Under the pieces are notes generated by a model. It saw nothing but the letters and a program-made list of their open reading frames with translations. It did no database searches and had not been told where the DNA came from. From Pelagisphaera sp964404745 (GTDB lineage: Bacteria; Verrucomicrobiota; Verrucomicrobiia; Opitutales; Opitutaceae), in assembly GCA_964404745.1 (NCBI GenBank), contig CAYOLG010000009.1, positions 1 to 64,000 on the forward strand: DNA of 64,000 nt. The letters are read 5' to 3'. Position numbers and translations under genes: made by a program. Below, in pieces: positions 25,812 through 36,350 of the stretch. Positions within the stretch are counted from its first letter, which is position 1. Each line of letters begins with the position of its first letter.

Positions 25812-25987
25812 GGGAAGCGGGCGATCTCCGAGCGCCCATTTGACATGCAGGGCAGGTATCCTGCCTTCGCGCAAAAGCTGCCACAATAGGTCAGCCGTTG
25901 CCCTCTAAGCTGTTATACCACCTACTTGGTAAAACTAGGCTAGAATCTTATCCCACTCAAAGTAGGCGCTCGGAGATCGCCCGCTAT
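25812..25987. repeat. palindromic repeat, family B, widely spaced
   Basis: Left arm AGCGGGCGATCTCCGAGCGC (from 25816) and right arm GCGCTCGGAGATCGCCCGCT (to 25985) are perfectly inverted, with about 130 bases between them. It fills most of the 305-base convergent gap between ppiC and recD, where no gene is visible. Confidence 0.8.
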
Positions 25988-25997
25988 CTTAGGCGTC

Positions 25998-27740
25998 TCA
26001 GCTGCTTGCCTGCCTGATCTGGGCTTCCAAACGGGTTGCTCGATTCACGCTCCGAGTGACCGCTGAGCAGAGAACATCCGTATTTCCGAAAAGGGTAATT
26101 CTGTTTTTCGCGCGGCTGATGCAGGTATAAAGCAACTCGCGGGTTAAAAACTCGCTGTCCTCAGGCGAGAACACGCCGGCCACATGCGCGAATTCGGAGC
26201 CTTGGCTCTTGTGTATCGTTAAGCAATGGGCTGTCGAGTGTCGGGGAAGCCAAGTCGTTCTTACCTTTTTAAATGTACCTTCCGAGTCGTTGAACCAAGC
26301 GAATAGATGGCCCGATTCATCGGGCCAGACTATTCCCATGTCACCATTGAAGAGGCCTAATTCGTAGTTGTTTTCCAATAACAGAATGGGTTGCCCGGAG
26401 TAAAAGTCATCAGTTGAAAGGTCCCGCTTTAAGCGAATCCTCTCGTCTGCTAATCGGTTGATGGCATTTGCTCCATAGGGACCAAGGTTAAGTGGAGCAA
26501 GAATGATGAATTGGGATAGTTGAGCGTAGGCTGACTCGAGATCCGTCGAATTCATACGGAATTCGAAATTCTCTTCCGTCAGGGCGATAATTGGGGCCAA
26601 ATTCGGGTTTGCTGTCTTCTTGATGCTTTGAAAGTGAAGGTCATCTTTTGTCTCCCCGATGATCGTGTGGAAAGCCTCTGGGTCTCCATCGTGACAAGCC
26701 TGGCAGAGCCGATATATGGAACTATTGGCTGTGAAACGATAGGTTTCCACGAGATGGGTCGACTTTCCATACAAGGGACTTTTCTGGTCATTTGTGGATC
26801 TAACCAGGTCGCTAAAAACGGAGCCAACATCCACGGACGATAGCTGATTGTCATCGCCAAGAAGAACGATGGAACAATCGCTAGGAACGGCATCCATGAG
26901 CTTTCGCATTAGTGGCAAATCGATCATTGAGGATTCGTCGACTACAAGAATATCGCATTCTAACGGCCGATTCTGATTCCGGCGAAAGCTGCTCTTTCCA
27001 GGGATGGCCTCCAATAGCCGATGAATCGTTTGGCAGGGAATCTCGAGAATGGCTTTTTCGACCGGTTTTTCCAGGTTGAAGCGGGCCAACCCATCCTTGA
27101 TCGAGCTCGAAGCTCTGGTAGCAGCCTTACCGGTAGGCGCAGCTACAACGATCCTCAAAGAATTAGGAGAATCCGTTGCTTGAATACATTTGACCAGATA
27201 CGCTAGGATCGTGGTTGTCTTTCCTGTTCCAGGACCGCCGGAAATCAGATAAAGCCGGTTTGCAAGGGCTTTCTGCACAGCCTCGGTCTGTTTGTTCGTT
27301 TGAATAGGAGAGGCGCCTTTATGCACGCTGCTGGTAGACGCTGATTGACGCGCTTTAGTGGCAACGGATCTAGCTAGTTCGCTTTCGTAGGTGAAGTAGC
27401 GATGCAGATAGAGCGCAGATTTGTCGGCCAGAACCAGAGGCGTGTCTTCTCCTGGAATTCCAATGGAACGACTGTCGGCTGCGATCTGGCCCCATTCGGA
27501 GATGGTGGGCCAAGCGTTTTGCAAAACATCGCTTACGAGCTGGGGTAATGCTGGATTCGCTAGATCGAAAAATGAATGGCCTTCCCGAGTGGCAACCAGG
27601 CACAACGAGGCGGCGGTCAAAACGAAGGGGTTCTCTTCGGCGTAGGAGCGCTTCAAGAGATTGGAGAAGGCTCGATCGGATGCGTCGAAAGGCTCGTAGC
27701 GAAACGCCCGTTCGAGTTGATCTAGATTGATTGCATTCAT
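25998..27740 (-). CDS. recD: exodeoxyribonuclease V alpha subunit RecD
   Basis: 580 residues. The N-terminal 140 residues are the poorly conserved RecD interaction domain. The helicase core starts with G168-GPGTGKT175 (Walker A), then VVDESSMIDLPLM (Walker B, motif II), VLLGDDNQLSSVDVGSVFSD (motif III) and a late HCLTIHKSQGSEF (motif VI). It is the 5'-3' helicase of RecBCD, which unwinds broken DNA ends for repair. The start overlaps the stop of recB (ATGA at 27737-27740), so translation is coupled. It ends the operon, facing a family B repeat. Confidence 0.93.
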   Translation of the reverse strand: MNAINLDQLERAFRYEPFDASDRAFSNLLKRSYAEENPFVLTAASLCLVATREGHSFFDLANPALPQLVSDVLQNAWPTISEWGQIAADSRSIGIPGEDTPLVLADKSALYLHRYFTYESELARSVATKARQSASTSSVHKGASPIQTNKQTEAVQKALANRLYLISGGPGTGKTTTILAYLVKCIQATDSPNSLRIVVAAPTGKAATRASSSIKDGLARFNLEKPVEKAILEIPCQTIHRLLEAIPGKSSFRRNQNRPLECDILVVDESSMIDLPLMRKLMDAVPSDCSIVLLGDDNQLSSVDVGSVFSDLVRSTNDQKSPLYGKSTHLVETYRFTANSSIYRLCQACHDGDPEAFHTIIGETKDDLHFQSIKKTANPNLAPIIALTEENFEFRMNSTDLESAYAQLSQFIILAPLNLGPYGANAINRLADERIRLKRDLSTDDFYSGQPILLLENNYELGLFNGDMGIVWPDESGHLFAWFNDSEGTFKKVRTTWLPRHSTAHCLTIHKSQGSEFAHVAGVFSPEDSEFLTRELLYTCISRAKNRITLFGNTDVLCSAVTRSVNRATRLEAQIRQASS

Positions 27741-30700
27741 GGCTTTCCGAGGGCCGCGTCGAGGGCATCCAAAAGATTTCGGCTGGGGCGATCGAAGAAT
27801 ATGCCTTCTTGTCCCTGCGGATTGATCCCCCTGACAAATATATAGAACGCTCCGCCAAAATACGGGTAGTAGTCCTCGGTGGGATAGCGACTCTTTAAGT
27901 GTCGTTTAAGGGCGACAGCATAAAGGGAATATTGAAGAAAATAGTCAGAGTCTTCCATCTCTTTCGCGAGAGCGGTCTCAGAATAATCTCCAATGCGATT
28001 TCCCAAGTGATTCGATTTCCAGTCGATAATGTAGAATTGTCCTTGGAAATGGACGACAAGATCGATGAAACCCCGCAGGTATGAAGCTCGTAGATTAGCC
28101 TGTCCCGAGTTTAAGGACTCGATCCATTTTCGACCCATAGTGACAGATGGGAAGTCTCTAAAGGCTTGAACAATGCCCGGCAGTGGGTGGCTGCTGGTTG
28201 GGAAGGCAAATTCGAGCTCGGCAATTCGGTTTTGAGAGGATATCTGGTTGAGCGAAAATTTTTCCCGGAGCGGGATAGCGAGAAGGGATTCGATGTGATC
28301 GGTTACGGTCGGCAAGTATTTCTCATTCCCGAATTGAAGTTTGCGGAAAACCTCCTCGGTCGTTTTCCTTATGCTTCTAGGGTCCTGAAAATCGATTGAT
28401 TCCAAAACTGCATGTATCAAGTTTCCGGTTAGGGCTCCTTTACGCAGGGAAAAAATACTTGTTCCCAGGGAGGTTTCTTCTGCACCTGGCTCCGTCTCTA
28501 GAACAGTATCTTCCTCGATTTCGGGCTCGTCGAATTCGACCTCGACCGCTTCGCTTGTATAGGAGCTCGCGATCCGGGTGATTGTGGAAAAACTAAGGAT
28601 GCGTTCCTCCTCGGGGCCCGTGTTGGTAGGGATAGTCAAAGGCTTTGGATCGATAACTACTCCGTCTTTTCGAAGCTTAGCCTGGGTTTCGAAGTCTATA
28701 GACGAGAATTGAAGGGCTTCAAAATCGATAGTTTCTGGTTGGAGGGATTCAAGTGTTGATGCGATGGCTAGTCCCAGCTGCTTTTTTTTAAGCGCGGCTT
28801 TCGCATTTTCAGTGCCTACAAGAAGCCGGCTAATAGAGGAAGGATCCTTGCCTCTTAATTGGTCTTCAGGATACAGATAAACGAGGCACTCTTCGGCAGC
28901 CCTGGTTAGAGCAACATATATAAGCCTCAGGTGCTCAGCGTATTCCTCGTTCTCGGATTTAATAAAGGCGGGAGATTGGTCCTTGGGATTGAGGTCGATA
29001 ATCAATGAATCCGCGCTGTCGCTATCATGATAAAGAGCTAGATCCTTGGACGGTATTGTTTTGAGACCGCTTAAGAAAGGGCAAATTACGATAGGGAATT
29101 GCAGTCCCTTGCTCTTGTGAATCGTGATGATCTGCGGCTTGCCCTCGTCGGACCGCAATCGTGATTGCCAGTCCTCGCGATTGGAAACATTCTCCTCTCT
29201 CATTGCCACAAGCCAATTGGACAAGTGAGAGGGCGAGGCTAGTCTAGAGATCGCCTCGCTTTGCAGTAGTTCACTCAATTGGCAAAGGTCCGTGTAGAGC
29301 CGTTCGCCATCGGGGCTTTCCAAAAGGCGATTTTCCGCTCCGTTTAGAGCTAGGAAACGCTGGAATTGCGTGTCGAAATCTGCTGAATACCAGTTACGAG
29401 ACCAATCATGGATGAAATCGAGGATCTCCAAAGTTCCCGCTGCCTTCTCATCGCCTAGCAAATCCGCCCAAGATAGTCCGCAAATGGGTGTGAGGAGAAG
29501 GGCTTTTGCCGTGTATTGCCGGGACGGGTGGGAGATGGCTTCGAGGAGCTGAAGCATCGTATCCACCGAATCCGTGTGGAAAACGCTCTTGTCTGAACGG
29601 ATTACGGCATCGATGCCTTTCAACCCGAGTTCTTTGTGGAGGGTGTCTGCCTCTCGGTTTCTGGAAACTAGGAAAGCGATTTTTCCTAGATCCAATTCGG
29701 GTTCGCTATTTAGTCGCTCGACTAATTGGGCGGCAGTTAGCCGAGATAGATGGGCAACCAGGTCGGCTTTAGTTTTCGGGTTTGTCTGTTCGAATTCGAT
29801 TGCCCGAAACTGGAGCCCACGGTCTGATTGAGCGGTCTTTGCGGAATCGGATGGGAAAAATTGGATACGATCAATGCCAAAACCGTCGACCGACTTTGAG
29901 AAAATCGCATTGACGGCGGAAATAAGCTTGGGCGTTGAACGATAGTTTTTGGTTAGCTGAATGCGACGATCGTCGCTTTGTTCAGTGGCCTTGAAATAGG
30001 CAAATATGTCAGCCCCCCGGAATCGGTAGATCGCTTGTTTGGGATCGCCTATGTAAAAGAGGAATTTCGATCCGTCTCCAAATAGTTTTTGGATGATTTC
30101 GTATTGTATGGGATCAGTGTCCTGAAATTCATCGACTAGAGCGGCATCGTACTGTCCGCTAATCACACTGGCGATGGCCAGGTCGCTGTCGGAACTTAGC
30201 GTTTTGTGCAGTAAATGAATCAAATCGTTGAACGACACAATGTTCCGGCGTTCCTTCTCCCGGCTAAGCATACGAAAAAGCCATTCGCGGTACTTCCAGA
30301 CCAATCCGTCAAAAGCGTCTTCGATTCGAGCCAAGAAGCGATCTATCTGCCTGCAGGCATCGGGAGGGTCTAGATTTTGATGACCCACTTTGAGAGCGGC
30401 TTTCCATGATGTGAGGTTGAGGTCTTCGAGAAGAGCTAGATCCTCAGCGAGAAGATGTTCTCGGCGGGCCAGGGCGGCGAGCCGATTGCTTTCCCGCGGT
30501 TCACCGAGGCGTTTAGCGAACTTCAGATTGGCTTTGAGGCGAGGCTTGAGCTCGTCTGCACTGTCGAGAAGCGACTCGATGGATTGCTGGATTTCGATGA
30601 ATGTCGAGTTGATCTGATCGTAGTCGAAACTCTTTGGTTCTGGTTGGATTCGAGCGTAGGGGTGAGAAGCGGACTCCTTGGCGACGTTTTTGAATTTCTT

Positions 30701-31219
30701 AGAGTAGCGGGAAGAAGAATGGTAGGCGAGAGTGAGTATATAGGATCGTTCCAGGATATGGATACGGATGAATTCGTCATTGAGCTGTGAAATCAGTTCG
30801 TCATCTATGGGCTCCAGACTCGCATCGAATGGGGCCCCAGATTCTAAGGAGAGCGCCTCTAGGCAGCGTTTGCAAAATCCGTGAATAGTAGCTATGGTGG
30901 CTTCATCGAAAATCTGCAAGCTATGGCTTAGACGTTTGCGGGCGACCGATACGTCTACTGATGACTCCTCGAGGATTGCTTGCAGGGATTCGTCGCTGAT
31001 ATGCCGGTTTTCAATCTGCTCTAGGGATTCCTTGAGCAATTCGCGGATTCGGCTAATCAGTTCTTCGGTGGCTGCCTGAGTGAAGGTTATGGCAAGTATC
31101 CTATCAATGGGTATGCCCTCTGAGATGATAAGGCGAAGTATGATTCTGCAAAGCGTGTAGGTCTTGCCCGTACCTGCGCTCGCCTCGATCAGCGTAACTC
31201 CTTTGCTTGGGGCTATCAT
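27737..31219 (-). CDS. recB: exodeoxyribonuclease V beta subunit RecB
   Basis: 1160 residues. The UvrD-type helicase domain begins at once with ASAGTGKT (residues 13-20), then TFTQAATEELISRI, VDEFQDTDPIQYEII (motif II), FYIGDPKQAIYRFRGAD (motif III) and HKSKGLQFPIVICPF (motif V). The C-terminal nuclease domain carries GFIDLVVHFQGQFYIIDWKSN, the D..D.K signature of the RecB nuclease. It is the 3'-5' helicase and the nuclease of RecBCD. The ATG at 31219 overlaps the recC stop (ATGA); the reading frame is open further upstream but that part is inside recC. It is the middle gene of the operon. Confidence 0.94.
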   Translation of the reverse strand: MIAPSKGVTLIEASAGTGKTYTLCRIILRLIISEGIPIDRILAITFTQAATEELISRIRELLKESLEQIENRHISDESLQAILEESSVDVSVARKRLSHSLQIFDEATIATIHGFCKRCLEALSLESGAPFDASLEPIDDELISQLNDEFIRIHILERSYILTLAYHSSSRYSKKFKNVAKESASHPYARIQPEPKSFDYDQINSTFIEIQQSIESLLDSADELKPRLKANLKFAKRLGEPRESNRLAALARREHLLAEDLALLEDLNLTSWKAALKVGHQNLDPPDACRQIDRFLARIEDAFDGLVWKYREWLFRMLSREKERRNIVSFNDLIHLLHKTLSSDSDLAIASVISGQYDAALVDEFQDTDPIQYEIIQKLFGDGSKFLFYIGDPKQAIYRFRGADIFAYFKATEQSDDRRIQLTKNYRSTPKLISAVNAIFSKSVDGFGIDRIQFFPSDSAKTAQSDRGLQFRAIEFEQTNPKTKADLVAHLSRLTAAQLVERLNSEPELDLGKIAFLVSRNREADTLHKELGLKGIDAVIRSDKSVFHTDSVDTMLQLLEAISHPSRQYTAKALLLTPICGLSWADLLGDEKAAGTLEILDFIHDWSRNWYSADFDTQFQRFLALNGAENRLLESPDGERLYTDLCQLSELLQSEAISRLASPSHLSNWLVAMREENVSNREDWQSRLRSDEGKPQIITIHKSKGLQFPIVICPFLSGLKTIPSKDLALYHDSDSADSLIIDLNPKDQSPAFIKSENEEYAEHLRLIYVALTRAAEECLVYLYPEDQLRGKDPSSISRLLVGTENAKAALKKKQLGLAIASTLESLQPETIDFEALQFSSIDFETQAKLRKDGVVIDPKPLTIPTNTGPEEERILSFSTITRIASSYTSEAVEVEFDEPEIEEDTVLETEPGAEETSLGTSIFSLRKGALTGNLIHAVLESIDFQDPRSIRKTTEEVFRKLQFGNEKYLPTVTDHIESLLAIPLREKFSLNQISSQNRIAELEFAFPTSSHPLPGIVQAFRDFPSVTMGRKWIESLNSGQANLRASYLRGFIDLVVHFQGQFYIIDWKSNHLGNRIGDYSETALAKEMEDSDYFLQYSLYAVALKRHLKSRYPTEDYYPYFGGAFYIFVRGINPQGQEGIFFDRPSRNLLDALDAALGKP

Positions 31220-34200
31220 AGGTCGCGAAGGCTCTCCACGTAGGGCTGCCATATTTGGATGGCTAGGCGGCCGTAATCTGAATTGAATAAGGGAGACGGA
31301 CCAAAGCAGGCGTGATCGTACTGACTCCATTTCTTGCCCGAATAGGGAAGCTCCGAGTCCTCTGCCTGTTCAAAGAGCGATTGGCTAAGGACACAGAAGG
31401 TGTCTATGAACGTTTTCTCATCAAATAGTGATTGAGTTTTGCTCGTCTTTTGAAAAGCGTCCCAGCTTAGTTCCGTTTGAAAAGGGAGGGGCTGAGATTG
31501 GCTGGCTTGAAATATCTTCAGGAGGTCGTGGAGGATTGGCTTAGGATCTTCTAATGGAGAATAGGCGATCGAGGCTTGGTCTTCGTTGAGAGAATAGACG
31601 CGCGTTTCTAGCCTATTTATGGAATTGGCGAGCAAATGGCGAACCCAGGTTTCGATTCGGGCTTTCCCATTTAGTTTGCCTGAAGCCACTATGTAGTTGG
31701 TATCCTGATTCGCGTTAAGACGCATTTGTCCGCGAATTCTATGCACGCCTATAGCCAGATCCAAATTTACGATACGACCAGGACGAGGGACGTCAGCGCT
31801 TGACCAAAGCGAATCGATGATACTAGTTCGCTCTCGAATTGAATCGAAGGCGACCTTGCCCAGATGGCCTGGGGGAAGCAGTTTGATCGCGGCAACCAAG
31901 TCAGAGCGGACCGAGTCGATAGGCAGCCCTGATTGAATCGTTTCCGCGAAGCGCTTCCGGATTTCATATCGGTCAAGTGGATCGTGTCCTATTTTATCCG
32001 ATTCGGACCAGAGCTCGTCCCGTTCCACGAATCGAGCTCCAGCGACATATTGAATGAAGTACTTGGAAGGGTCTTTGAAGAAGCGAATGATTGAATCGAT
32101 GGAGACGGTCTTCGGATCCATCTCTTCGAGTAGAGGCTGAGTCTTCTCGGGGTTTGCTGTTTTTCTTTTATTGCCCAGAAGGAAGGATCGCGACTTCCGG
32201 GCCCTAGAATCTGAGTAGGTGTAGAGCTCTGAGTTGGAGAAATAGTCGGGATCATAGGATTGACGCTTGTGCCTGACAATGAGCGGAGAATTCTTTGGGC
32301 GCCCAGCTGCATCATCCATATAGTCAATTAGCAGAGACACTACGTTAGAGGGCTCCTTGAGGTTGTCGTTCACCGAAGAGATACCTTGGAAACTAATGAA
32401 AAGCCTCTCTCTAGCGGAAAGCAGGGTTTCCAGAAAGTACTGTTTGTCTTCCTCCTTTGGATTGCGGTCGCCGCGGCGGGGCTGGGAAACCAGAAGATCG
32501 AAAGGTAGTTGGTCCGGGCGCCGAGGAAATTGTTCGTTGCCCATGCCGAGCAGGCAAATCAGCTTGGCAGGAATGCTTCGCATAGGTTTGAGAGAGCAGC
32601 AAGTGATGCGACCAGTTAAATATCCCGAAGAAGGAGAGCTGCGTTCCAGAGCCTCCGCGACACTCAATACGGCGTCCCTACCATCGACCATGATGGAAGA
32701 GTTGTCGGGCAGAGTGGATTGCAGGATAGAGAGAGCGTCGAAATAGCGTAGCGATTCGATTCGATCTGTGGGCGAGAAACGTTCGAAAAGCGAACTGAGT
32801 CGCTGGCTCCAGTTGGAAACGGTTTCCGCCGTTCCGCCGAGGTGGTAGATCCCCTCCAGGAATTCCAGAAACTCGATCAATCGTCCTGCTGTTTGCGTGG
32901 ATCCCCCTTCGACATCGGGGAGGGGAGAAAATTTGGCTTCTACGAGGATCGACGTGTCGTTGAAAGCGATGCCGGCGGCGAGGCGAAGCCGAAATTCTTT
33001 CCAGGTATTCCGGTCCGTAGCGAAAGCATTGAATGAATCCCGGTGTTCAGCATCCCATCCCCAAACAGCGCCAGAAACGCGTATCCAGCTTTCAATTTTA
33101 TCTATTTCGCTCTCGTCGAAATCGAATGCTTGATGTATGATGGGGGATCGTAGGATGTCGAGAATTTCGCCGACGGAAGCCCTAGCGGAAACGAGTTTCA
33201 AAAGGCTAAGGATGCCGGCCAGGAAATTGGATTCCCTAGGACCGTGACGGTCCGCGACGGAAAGGGGGATTTCCGTCCCTGAGTCTTTCCCCTGTTCGAA
33301 TACCGATTGCAAATGGCTAGCATACATCTGTATGTCAGGAGCCATGATAAGAACATCGCTAGCTTTCAGGTTCGGGTTTTTGCCGAAACTGTCCACGATG
33401 TAGTCCCATAGGGCTTCCACCTCCCGCCGCACACTAGAACTGCTATGTATCTGAATGGATCCATCGTGTTCCGGGAACGGGTAGGTTGGTTTTTCGCCCA
33501 GAGCTCGATTTTCCAGTGTCAATAGATCGAGATGGAGACAGCCCAATTGAGACGAGGGATCCGGTTGCTCGAACAATGAATCGTCATGGATAGGGTCCTT
33601 GTCGAGGATGAGGTCGAGAAATGCCTGGCCTTGCTTTCCCAGCGAAGGCAGCAAGGGATTGCCGATATCGAAAAAATCGTCGGAAAGCTCAGGAGAAACC
33701 AGTTTGTCGCCAGCAAGGGGTTTGCGAGACGCCTTAGCGATGCTTTTTCTGGATTTAAGATCGGCCCAATAAAGATCCGTTGGTTGCAGAAGAAAAATAT
33801 GTACGGGCCGCTCGTAGGACACGGCTTCTAGCAGATCTAAGTAGACAGGAGGCAGCGATGACACGCCGAACACGGAAATGCGATGGGGCCAAGCGGCAAC
33901 ATCCCCATTAGGCCTAGCATCGGGCGATTTCCTGAGCAGTTCCCACAAGCTAGCGGTATGCAGGTAAGGAGTCCTGTTTCCGTAGATGCGTCGGCAGAGC
34001 CGCCGCCAAAGTTCTCCCTGCCAGTCTCCTCGATCCTCGCCCCTCTCCCAAGCGATGATTCTATCAGGGCGGTACAACAAGTACTTGCCGTAGAGACTGG
34101 CTAGTTTCGTGGACAATCGCAGCCTGTGGCTGGAGCTACGGCGGCTGTAGGCGTTGACAAGCGAGAACTCTGGACTGCCGCCGATTTGAGTGAAGAGATC

Positions 34201-34500
34201 GTAGAGCTCCCACTGGGCTTGGGCCTCGTCGTAGTCCACGCACTTCGCGAATCTAGAATCGAAACCCGTAGCGATTCTTTTAAACAGCTTGTTGGGGAAG
34301 GGGAACTCCCAGCCGAAAGCGATACCAGTTGAGCGGGCAATCTCGAACCTCAGCCACTTGGCCATGCCGGTATTCAAGGTCATGACCGTTTCTTGATCCA
34401 AAGGGCCGGGCAACGGGCGTTCCTGAGCAATGATTGCCAGTTGCTTGGCCAGCAACTCGATGCGATTGGAGGTGTGCAAATAGAACTCCTTGGCGCTCAT
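31216..34500 (-). CDS. recC: exodeoxyribonuclease V gamma subunit RecC
   Basis: 1094 residues, the family's usual size. The start FYLHTSNRIELLAKQLAII and the element MTLNTGMAKWLRFEIA match RecC, and further typical segments are VLIMAPDIQMYASHLQ and KLICLLGMGNEQFPRRP. There is no Walker A, as expected: RecC has an inactive helicase fold that scans for Chi sites and holds RecB and RecD together. It is the first gene of recC-recB-recD, joined to recB by an ATGA overlap. No ribosome site precedes the ATG. Upstream, divergent and only about 70 bases away, is a decayed gene. Confidence 0.92.
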   Translation of the reverse strand: MSAKEFYLHTSNRIELLAKQLAIIAQERPLPGPLDQETVMTLNTGMAKWLRFEIARSTGIAFGWEFPFPNKLFKRIATGFDSRFAKCVDYDEAQAQWELYDLFTQIGGSPEFSLVNAYSRRSSSHRLRLSTKLASLYGKYLLYRPDRIIAWERGEDRGDWQGELWRRLCRRIYGNRTPYLHTASLWELLRKSPDARPNGDVAAWPHRISVFGVSSLPPVYLDLLEAVSYERPVHIFLLQPTDLYWADLKSRKSIAKASRKPLAGDKLVSPELSDDFFDIGNPLLPSLGKQGQAFLDLILDKDPIHDDSLFEQPDPSSQLGCLHLDLLTLENRALGEKPTYPFPEHDGSIQIHSSSSVRREVEALWDYIVDSFGKNPNLKASDVLIMAPDIQMYASHLQSVFEQGKDSGTEIPLSVADRHGPRESNFLAGILSLLKLVSARASVGEILDILRSPIIHQAFDFDESEIDKIESWIRVSGAVWGWDAEHRDSFNAFATDRNTWKEFRLRLAAGIAFNDTSILVEAKFSPLPDVEGGSTQTAGRLIEFLEFLEGIYHLGGTAETVSNWSQRLSSLFERFSPTDRIESLRYFDALSILQSTLPDNSSIMVDGRDAVLSVAEALERSSPSSGYLTGRITCCSLKPMRSIPAKLICLLGMGNEQFPRRPDQLPFDLLVSQPRRGDRNPKEEDKQYFLETLLSARERLFISFQGISSVNDNLKEPSNVVSLLIDYMDDAAGRPKNSPLIVRHKRQSYDPDYFSNSELYTYSDSRARKSRSFLLGNKRKTANPEKTQPLLEEMDPKTVSIDSIIRFFKDPSKYFIQYVAGARFVERDELWSESDKIGHDPLDRYEIRKRFAETIQSGLPIDSVRSDLVAAIKLLPPGHLGKVAFDSIRERTSIIDSLWSSADVPRPGRIVNLDLAIGVHRIRGQMRLNANQDTNYIVASGKLNGKARIETWVRHLLANSINRLETRVYSLNEDQASIAYSPLEDPKPILHDLLKIFQASQSQPLPFQTELSWDAFQKTSKTQSLFDEKTFIDTFCVLSQSLFEQAEDSELPYSGKKWSQYDHACFGPSPLFNSDYGRLAIQIWQPYVESLRDL

Positions 34501-34568
34501 GGGTTGAAGAAATCAGAGGGGAGGGAGTGGCGCTTGGCAACTGTGAATCTGATTCGCTGCGGTTTTGA

Positions 34569-36350
34569 GATGCTGGCCAGAGAAATCAATCGACGGGCGC
34601 TCTCAATTACCTGGGCCGGATTAAGGACGAAGAGGCAGGGGTCGATGGCCTAGACGGAGCCCGGTCTATCGCCATTTCTCTCGGCGGCATGAATCTTTAT
34701 GTAGCGGGTTGGGATGATGATGCTTTGGCGCTTTTCAGTAGGAGTCTGATAACTGGAGCCGTCAGCTTTCTGGGCCACCTGAAACATGGAGAAGATGGGG
34801 TTTACGCACTGGATGCCCCTCACTTTCTAAGCGTTAGTCCGGATGGCGAGAATGTGTATGTGGCCCTTTGGGATGAGGATGCCTTTTATGTGTATAACCG
34901 GAATACGGATACGGAAATCCTCGAATACAATTCGAAAATCTCCAATGTTGGAGCAGACGCCGATGGAGAGACCGTGATTGGGTTGGAAGGTCCGAGATCT
35001 TTTCTGGTAAGCCTTGATGGCTAGCAGGTCTATGTTGTCGCTTGGAATGTCGACTCGCTGGTCAATTTCGGCCGGAACGATATGTGAGCTTTGACTTTCG
35101 TGGCAGTGCACAGGAGCGATTTCGATGGTGTGCAAGGCCTCGTCGGTCGCTTTGAGCGCCTATGGCAAGTTGTTGTAAGTAGTTGCGTTTTTCGATGATG
35201 CGATCAGCATATTCGCTAGGATTTCGGATACGGGCGCGATTGCTTACGATCAGACAATTTACGACTCGGACGAGGATGTCGATGGCTTGAATGGCTCGCT
35301 GACTTTGTCGGCAAGTCCGGATGGGGAGCATGTGTATTCATCATCTACATCCAAGAAGTCTCTCGTTTCCTTTCGACGGGAATTGTTGGTCGACCCACCT
35401 GTGCTTACGGTTGAGCCCCAATCGAAAGCGATACCAGCCAATTAGAATGTCACATTCGATGCTCTGGCTGAAGGAATCGATGCAGTCTACCAGTTGAGAT
35501 TGAATGGCGCGCCAATTCCGGGGGGCGACCAATCCCGTTTACAGTATCGATCCCGTCGAGTTTTCTCTAGACCAGTCGGTGTATTCAGTGGAGGCCTCCA
35601 ATCCGGGGGGCTCGGTTATTAGCGCGGATGCCATACTAACGGTCCTCCCTGAAGTCGTCTTGGAAACACCGGAAAATCTCACAGCCGGTACCCAGTCGAG
35701 CAGGCCGGCGATTGTAAGATGGATGGATCAAGATTACAGCGAGACAGGATTTTCAATACAGCGTAAAGTTTCGGGCGAGCCCTTTGATACCATTGCCCAG
35801 ATAATCGTGGATTTGGAAGAGTATCTAGACACAGGATTAAGCAAGGGGACCGAGTACATTTACCGGGTTAGGGCAAAGCGTCCTGGCGAGGTTTCCGAGT
35901 GGTCGAATGAAGCGGTTATCGAGTCGTTCGACGAAGCTCCAAATACGCCAGCGAATCTAAAGTTAACTCTCGAAAAATACAATCGTAGCGCAATGGAGTG
36001 GGACGATCGTTCGGTGGAAGAGGATGGATTCTTGGTAGGAAGACGCAACCGGTCCAGTGGTGGGGCCTGGCTTGTCTGATCAAGGAATATCCAATCCCCT
36101 GGCCGATCCTTTTCTGACGCTCTTCTCTGGATCGGAAGTCGTGGCCGAAAATGACAATTGGGATGATGAGTTTGCTTCGGAAAAATTGTCAGCCTTCGTC
36201 GATGCTGGCGCTTTTCCACTGGTAGCTGGCAGCAAAGATGCGGCGATGATTATCACGCTCTCTCAAGGCCTGTATACGGTCGTGCTCGACGGGGCCTCTG
36301 GCGAAACAGGAATCGGACTGTTCGAAATCTACGTTTTGGAAAACCGCTAG
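34569..36350 (+). pseudogene. decayed secreted propeller / Ig / FN3 protein
   Basis: Successive pieces in changing frames read as one large secreted protein. Bases 34569-35024 encode lactonase-like propeller blades (FLSVSPDGENVYVALWDEDA) up to a TAG; the same frame continues QVYVVAWNVDSL to a TGA. In another frame about 35208-35442 resumes with LTLSASPDGEHVY, then a TAG. Bases 35504-36079 hold an Ig-like end and FN3-like repeats (ETPENLTAG, NTPANLKLT). A frame change near 36057 leads to the C-terminal module GPGLSDQGISNPLADPFLTL.. ending LFEIYVLENR, common at the ends of such proteins. There are at least three in-frame stops and three frame changes. The 5' end is missing. Its stop shares CTAG with the ovoA stop. 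Confidence 0.8.

Noticed and set aside
25812..25987. The family B inverted pair as insertion-sequence ends
   Set aside because: Only about 130 bases lie between the arms, without a transposase frame or target duplication that I can see.
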